47,263 nucleotides of DNA from Phycisphaerae bacterium. GTDB lineage: Bacteria > Planctomycetota > Phycisphaerae > UBA1845. The stretch is taken from assembly GCA_029260055.1 (NCBI GenBank), contig JAJDDX010000066.1, positions 1-47,263 of the forward strand, given 5' to 3'. Shown one piece after another: positions 26,477-35,289 of the stretch; the first letter of the stretch is position 1, and each line of letters opens with the position of its first letter. The notes beneath the pieces were generated by a model that was given only the letters and a program-made list of their open reading frames with translations, searched no databases and had not been told where the DNA came from. Made by a program: the position numbers and the translations under genes.

Positions 26477-26917
26477 TCAGGCAGCGGGGTGAGCGGCGAC
26501 GCCCTGGGCGTCACGTAGCGAATCGAAGTCGGCCTGGTATTTGGCGAGGATGCCACCGACCACTTCGGCGGCCTGCGGTTCACACACGACGCGCTCGGCT
26601 GCGCGGCGATAGGTCGCCACGAGTTTCTCGTGGTCCGCAACGAGATGCGGCCAGAGATGGTCAAGCTGCTGATAGTGAAGGTGGGCTGTGTCCAGATCGC
26701 CGGTGCGCGGTCCGGGCACGCCGCCGAGTTGCAGCATGACGTCGACCAATCGGCCGCAATGCTGCCCGCTCTGGTCCACCATGCGCACGAGGAGGCGGCT
26801 TTCCGCGATGGCATCTTCCGATACGAACAAGGTCGACTCGACCAGGCGTATGGCAAGCCGCCGCTGCTCGACGGTCAGTAGCTCGTTCAGTACGTCCAAA
26901 ACCTCGGCTTGACTCAT
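26477..26917 (-). CDS. Small ferritin-like or four-helix protein at the end of the nuo operon
   Basis: This 146-residue protein is made almost wholly of four predicted helices: EQRRLAIRLVEST, VRMVDQSGQHCGRLVDVMLQ, LHYQQLDHLWPHLVADHEKL and AAEVVGGILAKYQADFDSL. The order resembles a ferritin-like bundle, with H52, E17, D95 and H96 among possible metal residues. The classical ExxH pairs are not intact, so metal binding is uncertain. It starts 2 nt after the nuoN stop, which puts it in the complex I transcript. I do not recognise a named family. A role in assembly or iron handling for the complex would be speculation based on position only. Confidence 0.6.
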   Translation of the reverse strand: MSQAEVLDVLNELLTVEQRRLAIRLVESTLFVSEDAIAESRLLVRMVDQSGQHCGRLVDVMLQLGGVPGPRTGDLDTAHLHYQQLDHLWPHLVADHEKLVATYRRAAERVVCEPQAAEVVGGILAKYQADFDSLRDAQGVAAHPAA

Positions 26918-26919
26918 AG

Positions 26920-28539
26920 CTAGGACCCACTGTCGGCCACGCGTGCCGAAGAGCTGTCAGAAGTATTCGATGCGACGGCCTGATACATGCCGCGGGAAAG
27001 TTGCTCGGCACTGGTCTTGAGCGGCTGAGCGAACACGAACAGAAGCAGGAGCGCCAGCGCACACAGATTCACGAGCGCGATTCCGCCGACAGGCGCCCGC
27101 ACAGCCGCCCGCTGGTCTTCCGCGAACACCATGCGGACGACGATCCGCAGGTAGAAGTAGAGGCTGATCAGCGTGTTGGCGACCGCGGCGATCACGAGGA
27201 ACCACCCCAGCGTCGAATCCAACCCGCCCAGCGCGACGAGGATCCACCACTTCCCGATGAAACCGGCAAACGGCGGAAGACCCACGAGCGACATCAGACA
27301 GATGATCATCGGAATAGCGAGCCACGGCGCCCGGCGCATGAGCCCGTTGAAGGCATCGAGCTTGTCACTGCCGCCGTCCCACACGACCAGTGCCGTGATC
27401 CCGAACGCGCCGAGGTTCATGAACATGTAGATGATGATGTATACCAGTAATGCCGTCAGGCCGGCGGTGTAGCCCGGGCTTCCGGCATACACGAACACCG
27501 CGGCTGCCATCATCATGTACCCTGCGTGAGCGATCGACGAATAGGCAAGCAGCCTCTTGACGCTCTCCTGCTTGTACGCCGAGAAGTTGCCGATCGTACA
27601 CGTTACAGCGGCCACGATGCCGATCACCCAGGCGACCGGTTCGAGGAACTGCATGTTCAACGGCGCCTCGACCGCGGCACAGAACGTCAGCGCGACTCGG
27701 GCGAGCAGAATCAGACCGGCTGCCTTGCTCGCCACGGAAAGCCAGGTGGTCACTTCCACTTTCGCGCCCTCGAACGCATCGGGGCACCAGAAGTGGAACG
27801 GTACGGCTGAAACCTTGAAGGCGATGCCGGCAAAGAACGCCAGAAGCCCCACGCTCAGCAGCACGGAACTCTCGCCCGTGTGGAACCCCATGGTCGCTAC
27901 GTACTGAGCAAGGTCCGCCACGTTCAGGCTGCCCACCAGGCCATACAGGAGGCTGATGCCATACAGCATGACCGCGGCGGAGACGGACCCGAACACCATA
28001 TACTTCAGCGCGGCTTCGGCGCCGGCCTTATCGCGTTTGTCGAACCCGACGATGGCGTAGCTCGGCAAGGAGGCTGTTTCGATCGCCACGACGATCAGCA
28101 GCAGGTTCAGCGTGCTGACCATCAGCGCCATGCCCAGCGCACTGCCCAGCAGCAGGATGAAGAACTCGGGCGCGTTTCGTTCGGTAGCGGCTGACCCCAT
28201 CCACCAGAGCCAGAAGATGCCTGCCAGGAACACCATGAGGATGATCTGGAAACCGGCGGACAGCGGATCGGCAATCAACATGCCACCGGCACCGCCCGGT
28301 GAGAGGCCGCTGATCGCGCCCGTCGAGACCACGCCCGCCACGCGCATCGCCAGGTAGAAGGTCACAATCACACCGACCGCCACGACGATGGCAATCGGAC
28401 GAGGGCCGCGACCGAACAGCAGCGGACAGGTTACGACCGCAAGCATCGTGCATATCAGCGCGATCATCGGCGAGAAGGCGAAGAGTTGCTCACCCACGTC
28501 GATGCCGGCCCAAGGATCTGTCTGTGCCAGGAAACTCAC
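26920..28539 (-). CDS. nuoN: NADH-quinone oxidoreductase subunit N
   Basis: This 539-residue antiporter-like membrane subunit of complex I has about 14 helices and forms part of the proton-pumping arm. Typical landmarks are the lysine-bearing KVSAVPFHFWCPDAFEGAK near the middle, YSSIAHAGYMMMA, and SLVGLPPFAGFIGKW in the C-terminal third. GTG 28539 starts MSFLAQTDPWAG. It comes after nuoM and is followed 2 nt later by the small helical gene, so it is not the end of the transcript. Length is somewhat above the 480-500 typical of the family, owing to the N-terminal segment and a Ser-rich tail. Confidence 0.96.
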   Translation of the reverse strand: MSFLAQTDPWAGIDVGEQLFAFSPMIALICTMLAVVTCPLLFGRGPRPIAIVVAVGVIVTFYLAMRVAGVVSTGAISGLSPGGAGGMLIADPLSAGFQIILMVFLAGIFWLWWMGSAATERNAPEFFILLLGSALGMALMVSTLNLLLIVVAIETASLPSYAIVGFDKRDKAGAEAALKYMVFGSVSAAVMLYGISLLYGLVGSLNVADLAQYVATMGFHTGESSVLLSVGLLAFFAGIAFKVSAVPFHFWCPDAFEGAKVEVTTWLSVASKAAGLILLARVALTFCAAVEAPLNMQFLEPVAWVIGIVAAVTCTIGNFSAYKQESVKRLLAYSSIAHAGYMMMAAAVFVYAGSPGYTAGLTALLVYIIIYMFMNLGAFGITALVVWDGGSDKLDAFNGLMRRAPWLAIPMIICLMSLVGLPPFAGFIGKWWILVALGGLDSTLGWFLVIAAVANTLISLYFYLRIVVRMVFAEDQRAAVRAPVGGIALVNLCALALLLLFVFAQPLKTSAEQLSRGMYQAVASNTSDSSSARVADSGS

Positions 28540-28596
28540 TTAGATCGCCTTACCGTGCGATGAACACCAAGACGCAGCCGCTATCGGCTGCGCGGG

Positions 28597-30255
28597 TCAG
28601 ATCATCGCGTTGATCGTATCCGTCACGCCCGCCAGCAGCAGGTCGAGCGTGCCGTTCGTAAAGTTGAACACGGTCTGCATCGGGAGCACACCCAGCGCGA
28701 TGCAGAGAATAGCCATGGGCACGAGAATGAATATCTCACGCCCCGACGCGTCGGGAAAACCGCGGTACTCCTCACGCTCGTTACCGAGGTAGACACGGCG
28801 AATCAGCCAGAGGATGTAGCCGGCTGTCAGGATCACGCCGGCGGCCGCCAGGATCGCCATCGGGTAGGCCCAGGTGTACTTCGAGCCCGCGTCGAACGTG
28901 CCCAGCAGCACCCACACCTCGCCAATGAACCCGCACAAACCGGGCAAGCCCAACGACGCAAAGAAGCCGATCGTCGCCATCGTGCCGTATTTCGGCATGG
29001 TCAGCCACAATCCACCGAACCGGTTGATCTCACGATGGTGGGCACGATCGTAAATCACACCAACCAGGAAGAAGCACATGGGTGATGAGATTCCGTGAGC
29101 GATCATCTGGAACATCGCCCCCTGGAAGCCGGCCGGCGTCATGACCGCGATGCCGAGCAACACGTAACCCATGTGAGACACGGAGCTATATGCGACGAGC
29201 TTCTTGAAGTCGGTTTGCGCCATCGCGCACAGCGCACCATACAAGATGCTCACCACGCCGACCGTAGCCAGCAAGAATGCCCAATACTCTCCGCCGAGCG
29301 GGAAGATCGGATAGCAGAGCCGCAGGAAGCCGTAGCCGCCCATCTTCAGCAGCACGCCGGCCAGGATCATACTGATCGGCGTCGGCGCCTCGACGTGTGC
29401 ATCGGGCAACCACGTGTGGAACGGCACCGAGGGCAGTTTGATCGCGAAACCGATGAACAGGAACATGAACATGATCGGGGCGAAGCGCATCCCGAGGAAG
29501 AGCGTCGCCTTCGCTGAGAAGTACTTCTGGATTACATCGTTCGTGGCCAGTTCGATCAGGTCGAACGTGCCGTGCGTAATCGCCACCGGAGCGCCGCTAT
29601 CCGTGACGCGATAGCCGCTGGGGACTGAGCCGCCCGCTGCCTCGATCGCCGCCCCGCCGTAGAAGTACATCGCCACCAGTGCGACGAGCATCAGCACCGA
29701 GCCAGCCAGCGTAAAGAGGAAGAACTTGATGGCGGCGTATTCCTTCCGCGGTCCGCCCCAGACGCCGATCAGGAAGTACATGGGAAGCAGCATGACTTCC
29801 CAGAAGATGTAGAAGAGGAAGAAGTCGAGCGACACGAACACGCCCAGCATGCCGGTTTCGAGCAGTAGGAACAGGAAGAAGTAGCCGCGAATCCCCTTGT
29901 TGATCTTCCAGGTGTCGAAGTTCCAGCTCGCCAGGCACGAGAGGAACGACACGAGCGTCGTCAGGATGATCAGCGGGAAGCCGAGCCCGTCGATACCCAG
30001 GAAGTACTCGATCTCGAAGCCCTCTCCCGTGATCCACGGGAGCCGAATGACGTGCTGCAACTTGCCGTAACTCGTACCGAAGATCGACTCGGCCGCCTCT
30101 GCGCCGCCGAGGAAGGTCGGGAACAGCAGGAGCGAGACCAGCAGCGTCGCCAGACTGGCAAGCACCGCCACCACCCGCACCTGAGCTCTCGGTACGAATA
30201 GGCAGAGCAGGCCTCCCAGTGCCGGCAAGAACACAATTAGCGTCAGCAGGTCCAT
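28597..30255 (-). CDS. nuoM: NADH-quinone oxidoreductase subunit M
   Basis: This 552-residue antiporter-like subunit of the complex I membrane arm has the conserved FFLFYIFWEVMLLPMYFLIG with the functional glutamate, KLPSVPFHTWLPDAHVEAPT with its lysine neighbourhood, and AYSSVSHMGYVLLG. The length is a little over the E. coli size of about 509, mostly from the N-terminal region. ATG 30255 starts MDLLTLIVFLPALGG. It sits 24 nt after nuoL and 57 nt before nuoN in the usual L-M-N order. It probably carries one of the three antiporter-like proton channels. Confidence 0.97.
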   Translation of the reverse strand: MDLLTLIVFLPALGGLLCLFVPRAQVRVVAVLASLATLLVSLLLFPTFLGGAEAAESIFGTSYGKLQHVIRLPWITGEGFEIEYFLGIDGLGFPLIILTTLVSFLSCLASWNFDTWKINKGIRGYFFLFLLLETGMLGVFVSLDFFLFYIFWEVMLLPMYFLIGVWGGPRKEYAAIKFFLFTLAGSVLMLVALVAMYFYGGAAIEAAGGSVPSGYRVTDSGAPVAITHGTFDLIELATNDVIQKYFSAKATLFLGMRFAPIMFMFLFIGFAIKLPSVPFHTWLPDAHVEAPTPISMILAGVLLKMGGYGFLRLCYPIFPLGGEYWAFLLATVGVVSILYGALCAMAQTDFKKLVAYSSVSHMGYVLLGIAVMTPAGFQGAMFQMIAHGISSPMCFFLVGVIYDRAHHREINRFGGLWLTMPKYGTMATIGFFASLGLPGLCGFIGEVWVLLGTFDAGSKYTWAYPMAILAAAGVILTAGYILWLIRRVYLGNEREEYRGFPDASGREIFILVPMAILCIALGVLPMQTVFNFTNGTLDLLLAGVTDTINAMI

Positions 30256-30279
30256 GGCAACGTCGTCTTTATCAAGAAC

Positions 30280-32661
30280 CTAAGGGGCTACGGAACTTGC
30301 CACCGTAGCGGCACCGGAGCCCGAATCCATCCCGAAAGCCAACACACAAACCACCACCACCGTCGCGACGGCCGTGGCAAACAACACGTAGTTTCGTATC
30401 CGTCCGGTCTGCGGCGCACGCGCGACCCCGCCGATATCGATGGACGTTTTCGCGATGCCGTTGACGATCCCGTCGATGCCATGGTTGTCGATGACCAGGC
30501 CGGAGAATGCCGCGATCCGTTCCGTGACAGCCGCCGAAAGGTTGACGAGCAGATCGATGAAGTAGGTGTCGAAGAAGCGGGCGATGTGCGCCACGAGCAC
30601 GCAACCCTTGACCCACACTACGTCATACACTTCGTCGAAGTAATACTTGTTCCAAAGGATCGTATGGATCGGCAGGAAGACCTTCTTGAGTTGCTCAGCC
30701 AGGCCGAGACCATTGCGATAGATCGCGATGGCCACGATGAACCCAACGAGGAACGCCCCACCGACATACCAGCGAAGCCAGCCATGGGCTGCGTGTATCG
30801 CCTCGGTTCCAAGCTCTCCGTCGGTCGCCAGGACCATGGCCGCGCTCGTGGCCGAATGGCTCGCGTCCTCGATCAGCGGCCTGAAGAGGAAGTAGCTCGA
30901 GACGAAGGTCCCGATCGCCAGTACGACGAGCGGCACGTACATCAGCGGTGTTTCGTGGGCGTGGTCGTACACGTGCTGGTCACGCGGCTTGCCCATGAAG
31001 GTCATCCACCAACAGCGCATCATGTAGAACGGCGTGACGTAGGCCGTGAAGATCGCGAGATAGAACATCCAGCTAGGCAGCTTCTTCATGTCCTTGAAGA
31101 TCGCCGCGCGATCCGCGCCGCCGTGGCTGTCGTGGGTTGATTGCGCGCCGTGTGCCGCTGCAGCCGGCTGATGTTCGTCGTGATGCTCGGCCTGGGTGCG
31201 ATCGGCGACCAGCATGGCGCGTGAACCTTCCGGTTCCGGTGCGGCGGTGTGACCGGCGCCGTGGGCTTCGCCGTGTTCCTCATGCTTGCTGATGTCGTCC
31301 CACTCGAAGGCACGGACGTAGGCGACGGCCAGAATCTCGTCCTTGCTGAAGAAGCCGCCGAGGCCGATCTTCCTGCCCGCGATCTCCGCGCCGGGAATGG
31401 GAATGCCCGTGCCAGCGATCGCCAGCACGCCGACCAGGAACGTGATACCCGTGACAGGCATCTTCTTCATCAGCCCGCCCATCTTCCGCATGTCCTGCTC
31501 GTGGTGGCACCCCTCGATCACCTGGCCCGAGCACAGGAAGAGCATGGCTTTGAAGAAGGCGTGCGTGATCAGGTGGAATAGAGCGGCAATCCACGCACCG
31601 CAACCCATGGCGAAGATCATGTAGCCGAGTTGCGAAAGCGTCGAATAGGCGAGGCACTTCTTAATGTCGACCTGGACGATCGCGATCAGCGCCATCAATG
31701 TCAGCGTCAGGCAACCGATCAGCGCGACGAACGCCAGCGCCTCGGGGGTCATCAGTCTGTACACCCGTGCGACCAGGTAGACGCCGGCTGCGACCATGGT
31801 GGCGGCGTGGATCAACGCACTAACCGGCGTAGGGCCGGCCATCGCATCGGGCAGCCAAACGTGCAGCGGGAACTGGGCGCTCTTGCCCATCGCGCCGCAG
31901 AACAGGCCGACGCCCATGATCGTCGCCAGCGACCAGCCGAATAGCGTAAAGTGACTCGCGAAGATGCCCGTGCCGGCTGCGTATTGCTGAGCGAAGACCG
32001 TGGCGGCCTCATCCAGATCGAGCGTGCCGAGGTGCATGAAGACCAGCATCAGGCCGATCAGGAAACCGAAGTCGCCGACGCGGTTCGTGATGAATGCCTT
32101 CATCGCCGCAGCCGACGCGAAGCCCTTGTCGAAGTAGTAGCCGATCAGCAGGTAGCTACAGAGCCCGACCAGTTCCCAGAAGATGAACAGGAAGAGCAGG
32201 CTGGAACTGAGCACGAGGCCGAGCATGCTGAAGCCGAACAGTGACAGATAGGCGAAGAAGCGGTGGTACTTGCTCTTACCGGCGACCTCGTCGCTGTGGC
32301 CTTTCATGTAGCCGATGCTGAAGACGAAAATCAGAAACGCGATGAGCGTCACCATGAAGAACATGGCGACGGTAAGTGAGTCGAGCTTGACGCCGACCGT
32401 GACGGGGATCGTTCCGATATACGCCCACGTACCTCGGTATGCGCCGGCCGTCAGTGCCGCTCTCCCGCCTTCGGTCTCACCGAGCCAGCCGATCAGCACA
32501 ATGGTCGCCAGCACCAGCGGTACACCCATGCCGAGAACGACCGCCACCCAACCGGCCGCCGGCTTGCCAAGCTTGGGCCCGGCGAAGACGAGCAGCCAAA
32601 AGCTCACCAGCGGCGAGAGCACGCCGCAAGCAAGCAGGATTTCGTACGTATACTGTCCCAT
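30280..32661 (-). CDS. nuoL: NADH-quinone oxidoreductase subunit L with His-rich insert
   Basis: This 793-residue distal antiporter-like subunit of complex I is long compared with about 610-650 in most bacteria. The core is normal: FFAYLSLFGFSMLGLVLSSS, FIFWELVGLCSYLLIGYYFD, GKSAQFPLHVWLPDAMAGPT and STLSQLGYMIFAMG. Residues about 460-520 (DNA 31105-31290) are an added loop with ten histidines and many Ala/Glu, flanked by HEEHGEAHGAGH and DSHGGADRA. The C-terminal lateral helix and an extra terminal helix are present. ATG 32661 is used; two TTG codons precede it. The insert is the notable oddity. Confidence 0.95.
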   Translation of the reverse strand: MGQYTYEILLACGVLSPLVSFWLLVFAGPKLGKPAAGWVAVVLGMGVPLVLATIVLIGWLGETEGGRAALTAGAYRGTWAYIGTIPVTVGVKLDSLTVAMFFMVTLIAFLIFVFSIGYMKGHSDEVAGKSKYHRFFAYLSLFGFSMLGLVLSSSLLFLFIFWELVGLCSYLLIGYYFDKGFASAAAMKAFITNRVGDFGFLIGLMLVFMHLGTLDLDEAATVFAQQYAAGTGIFASHFTLFGWSLATIMGVGLFCGAMGKSAQFPLHVWLPDAMAGPTPVSALIHAATMVAAGVYLVARVYRLMTPEALAFVALIGCLTLTLMALIAIVQVDIKKCLAYSTLSQLGYMIFAMGCGAWIAALFHLITHAFFKAMLFLCSGQVIEGCHHEQDMRKMGGLMKKMPVTGITFLVGVLAIAGTGIPIPGAEIAGRKIGLGGFFSKDEILAVAYVRAFEWDDISKHEEHGEAHGAGHTAAPEPEGSRAMLVADRTQAEHHDEHQPAAAAHGAQSTHDSHGGADRAAIFKDMKKLPSWMFYLAIFTAYVTPFYMMRCWWMTFMGKPRDQHVYDHAHETPLMYVPLVVLAIGTFVSSYFLFRPLIEDASHSATSAAMVLATDGELGTEAIHAAHGWLRWYVGGAFLVGFIVAIAIYRNGLGLAEQLKKVFLPIHTILWNKYYFDEVYDVVWVKGCVLVAHIARFFDTYFIDLLVNLSAAVTERIAAFSGLVIDNHGIDGIVNGIAKTSIDIGGVARAPQTGRIRNYVLFATAVATVVVVCVLAFGMDSGSGAATVASSVAP

Positions 32662-32710
32662 CAACAACCGTTACCCGACCGCCGTAGCGGGCTGGCCATC
32701 CTAGTTACGA

Positions 32711-33025
32711 TCAACCCTGCAACTGTCGAGCCGAATCGACATCCACCGTCGCGAGGTTCTTGTACACGTTGATGCAGATACCCACCGCGATGGCCGCTTC
32801 CGCCGCAGCCAGCACGATGATAAACAGCGCCATGATCTGCCCGTCAAAGAGGCCGCCCTCTCTGAAGCGATCAAACGCCACTAAGTTCACGTTCGCGGCG
32901 TTGAGCAACAACTCGACGCCGATCAGAATCCCGATCGCGTTACGCTTGGTCATGATGGTGAACAGGCCCGTACACAACAGGACAGCCGCCACGACGAGGT
33001 AATGCGTTAAACCGATCGAAAGCAC
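32711..33025 (-). CDS. nuoK: NADH-quinone oxidoreductase subunit K
   Basis: This 104-residue three-helix membrane subunit of complex I has the conserved TKRNAIGILIGVELLLNAANVNLVAF with the glutamate important for proton transfer in helix 2, and a second conserved region GQIMALFIIVLAAAEAAIAVG with its own glutamate in helix 3. The length is standard. GTG 33025 lies 4 nt after the nuoJ stop. Sequence and position in the J-K-L order leave little doubt about identity. Confidence 0.97.
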   Translation of the reverse strand: MLSIGLTHYLVVAAVLLCTGLFTIMTKRNAIGILIGVELLLNAANVNLVAFDRFREGGLFDGQIMALFIIVLAAAEAAIAVGICINVYKNLATVDVDSARQLQG

Positions 33026-33029
33026 GTAA

Positions 33030-33626
33030 CTACTTCTCCTGCCGCGCCATATGCGCGGCTCCGACCATGACGATCATCAGCACGACGCCGGCCATCTCGA
33101 ACGGCACCAGATACTCGGTGATCAGTGCGCGACCGATCGTCGCGATCGACGTACCTGCCGTGGCTTCGTCCACGCTCTCCCACGCCGCTCGCCCGAGCAA
33201 GGTGCAAAGCGAAAGGAACAGGCCGACACACACAACTGTCGCTGCTACCAATTCCAGCTTCGGCGCCTCGAACCGGATCCACGGCGACTTGCTCGTCAGC
33301 ATCACACCGAAAACGAGCAGAATCAGCGTACCGCCGGCGTAGACGATCAACTGAATCGCACCGATGAAGTTAGCCGCCAGCAGGAAGTACATCACCGCCA
33401 CCGACGCCAGCGCCGTGAAAAGCCAAACCGCCATGCGAACGATGTTCTGCGCGATGCACACACCGAGTGCCGAGACGACCACGCCGCCGGCGACGATGTA
33501 GAACAGCACCGCCTCGAGCACCGAGCCGGGAGCGGCTGCCCCGGTGGCGTCGGACGGCGCACCGAAAGCGCTCGATGCCGTCAGCAGCACGAGCAAGCTC
33601 ATGAGTATGAATCGAGCTTCTTTCAT
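33030..33626 (-). CDS. nuoJ: NADH-quinone oxidoreductase subunit J
   Basis: This 198-residue five-helix membrane subunit of complex I has the conserved helix-3 region FIGAIQLIVYAGGTLILLVFGVML, which in other complexes switches between alpha and pi-bulge forms. Its N-terminus is unusual: MKEARFILMSLLVLLTASSAFGAP looks like a cleavable signal peptide ending at SSAFGA. ATG 33626 is chosen; an upstream TTG at 33644 adds six residues. It follows nuoH by 36 nt and precedes nuoK by 4 nt. NuoI, which normally separates H and J, is absent from this position. Confidence 0.93.
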   Translation of the reverse strand: MKEARFILMSLLVLLTASSAFGAPSDATGAAAPGSVLEAVLFYIVAGGVVVSALGVCIAQNIVRMAVWLFTALASVAVMYFLLAANFIGAIQLIVYAGGTLILLVFGVMLTSKSPWIRFEAPKLELVAATVVCVGLFLSLCTLLGRAAWESVDEATAGTSIATIGRALITEYLVPFEMAGVVLMIVMVGAAHMARQEK

Positions 33627-33662
33627 AACCGTAAGCCGAACCAAACCGCTATCGCGGCTCTA

Positions 33663-35240
33663 TTACGAGCCCGGAAGCGGATCAATCACCAAGTTTCCGA
33701 CCAACCGCCGCCGGTGATAGAACCCATACCCGGCGATGGCCACGAAGCCGAATCCGAACGCGAGCCCGACGATCCCCAGCACTTTGCTGACGATCGAGGC
33801 GATGACGTCCCACGTCGCGTTACCCGATTCGGACGCCCAAACCCACAAGGTCGTTCCAAAGAGCAGGACCATCGTCAGCGGCAACAGCACCTGCACGCAG
33901 GCGTAAAGCACCTGGTCGAGCCGAATCCGCGGGAGCGTCCAGCGGACCCAGAGCTGCAGGAACAGGAAGAAGACGCACTTGAGAATGAACCAGATCGGTC
34001 CGCTGAACAGGATGCCCTTGAGGCCCTTAGCCCAGATCGATTCGCCCAATCCAGCACCCCAGTCCGACGGTATCGGCGAGTTCCATCCGCCGAGGAACAT
34101 GATCGTTGCAAGACCGCCGACGACGAACATGGCTGCGTACTCGGCGAAGAAGAACAGCGCCCACCTGAAGCCGGAGTATTCCGTCAGGAAGCCCGCCACC
34201 AGCTCGCTTTCCGCCTCGGGCAGATCGAACGGGGCACGCTTGCAACTCGCCAGCGACGCGATGAAGTAGGTCACGAACGCCACGAACGCGAACGGGTTCC
34301 TGAAGGCCAGCCAACTGAACCATCCGTCGGCCTGCACCTCGCCGATATACTTGAGGCTCAGCGACCCGACACAGACGACCGGCACGAGCAGCGCCATACC
34401 CATCGGGATTTCGTAGGCCACCATCTGGCACGCCTCACGCATCCCGCCGTAAACGCTCCACTTGTTGTTCGAGGCCCACCCGCCCAGGATGACGGACATC
34501 ACCTCGATGCCGAGCATGGCAAGGATGAACACGAGCGCTACATCGACCTCGCGGAAGATGTAGGTCACGCCGAACGGCAACGCCACGAAGGCAAGGGCCG
34601 AAGGGATAATGGCGAAGTAAGGTGCCGCTCTGAAGAGGATCGAGTCCGCGGCGTCCGGAATGAAGTCCTCTTTCAGCACCAGCTTGATGCCGTCAGCCGG
34701 CGATTGCGCCCAGCCGTGCCAACCGCCAACGCGCATCGGGCCAAGCCGGGACTGAATGCGGCCGGCTACCTTGCGTTCCCACCAGATGACATAGACCGGG
34801 ACGATATTGAACCAGGCGAAGATCGCACCGAACGCGATCATGTCGCGCGTGAAGCCGAACTGCACCGGCCACAGCAGATACGAAAGTAGTCCGGGCGACT
34901 GCCCCTCCACGGCTGCGTCACCGGCGAGCAGCGTTCCGATCACCGACGGAGGCAAGCCCCAAGTCGACGGCGAGAAGTAGCCGAACGCGTTCGGATTCGC
35001 CGCCCCGACCTCGGCCGCCCGTTCGAGCACGGCGGTATCCACGTAGGAGAACAGTAGAGCATGAGCCCAGACGAGGAAGCAGCTCGCGACCACCGCACTG
35101 AGGAGAATCGAACCCGGGAAGCGCGTCACGATGGGCGTGGCGATGGCATAGATACCCTTCGCCAGTGCCACGATGAAGCTCGAAACGAACCCATGGCTAG
35201 GCTCTGGTTTCTCTCGCCATGGAACCGCGAACTGACTCAC
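33663..35240 (-). CDS. nuoH: NADH-quinone oxidoreductase subunit H, extended
   Basis: This 525-residue subunit forms the quinone-chamber part of the membrane arm. The conserved core begins near residue 155 with WWERKVAGRIQSRLGPMRVG and includes DGIKLVLKEDFIP, NKWSVYGGMREACQMVAYEIP and KRAPFDLPEAESELVAGFLTEYSG, all typical. It is about 200 residues longer than the usual 325-360. The N-terminal extension of roughly 130 residues carries at least two extra hydrophobic segments, and the C-terminus has an additional helix before HRRRLVGNLV. GTG 35240 is the start. No frame break is visible, so the extension is genuinely in frame. Confidence 0.94.
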   Translation of the reverse strand: MSQFAVPWREKPEPSHGFVSSFIVALAKGIYAIATPIVTRFPGSILLSAVVASCFLVWAHALLFSYVDTAVLERAAEVGAANPNAFGYFSPSTWGLPPSVIGTLLAGDAAVEGQSPGLLSYLLWPVQFGFTRDMIAFGAIFAWFNIVPVYVIWWERKVAGRIQSRLGPMRVGGWHGWAQSPADGIKLVLKEDFIPDAADSILFRAAPYFAIIPSALAFVALPFGVTYIFREVDVALVFILAMLGIEVMSVILGGWASNNKWSVYGGMREACQMVAYEIPMGMALLVPVVCVGSLSLKYIGEVQADGWFSWLAFRNPFAFVAFVTYFIASLASCKRAPFDLPEAESELVAGFLTEYSGFRWALFFFAEYAAMFVVGGLATIMFLGGWNSPIPSDWGAGLGESIWAKGLKGILFSGPIWFILKCVFFLFLQLWVRWTLPRIRLDQVLYACVQVLLPLTMVLLFGTTLWVWASESGNATWDVIASIVSKVLGIVGLAFGFGFVAIAGYGFYHRRRLVGNLVIDPLPGS

Positions 35241-35289
35241 GTCGACGCTCCCGTTGGCTCGCTCAATGGCGAGCCCGATTCAATAAGAC

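Noticed and set aside
33051-34889. A 612-codon open frame on the plus strand opposite nuoJ and nuoH
   Set aside because: Composition is dominated by Arg, Gln, His and Asp, as expected for the complement of membrane-protein codons. The minus strand encodes intact complex I subunits.
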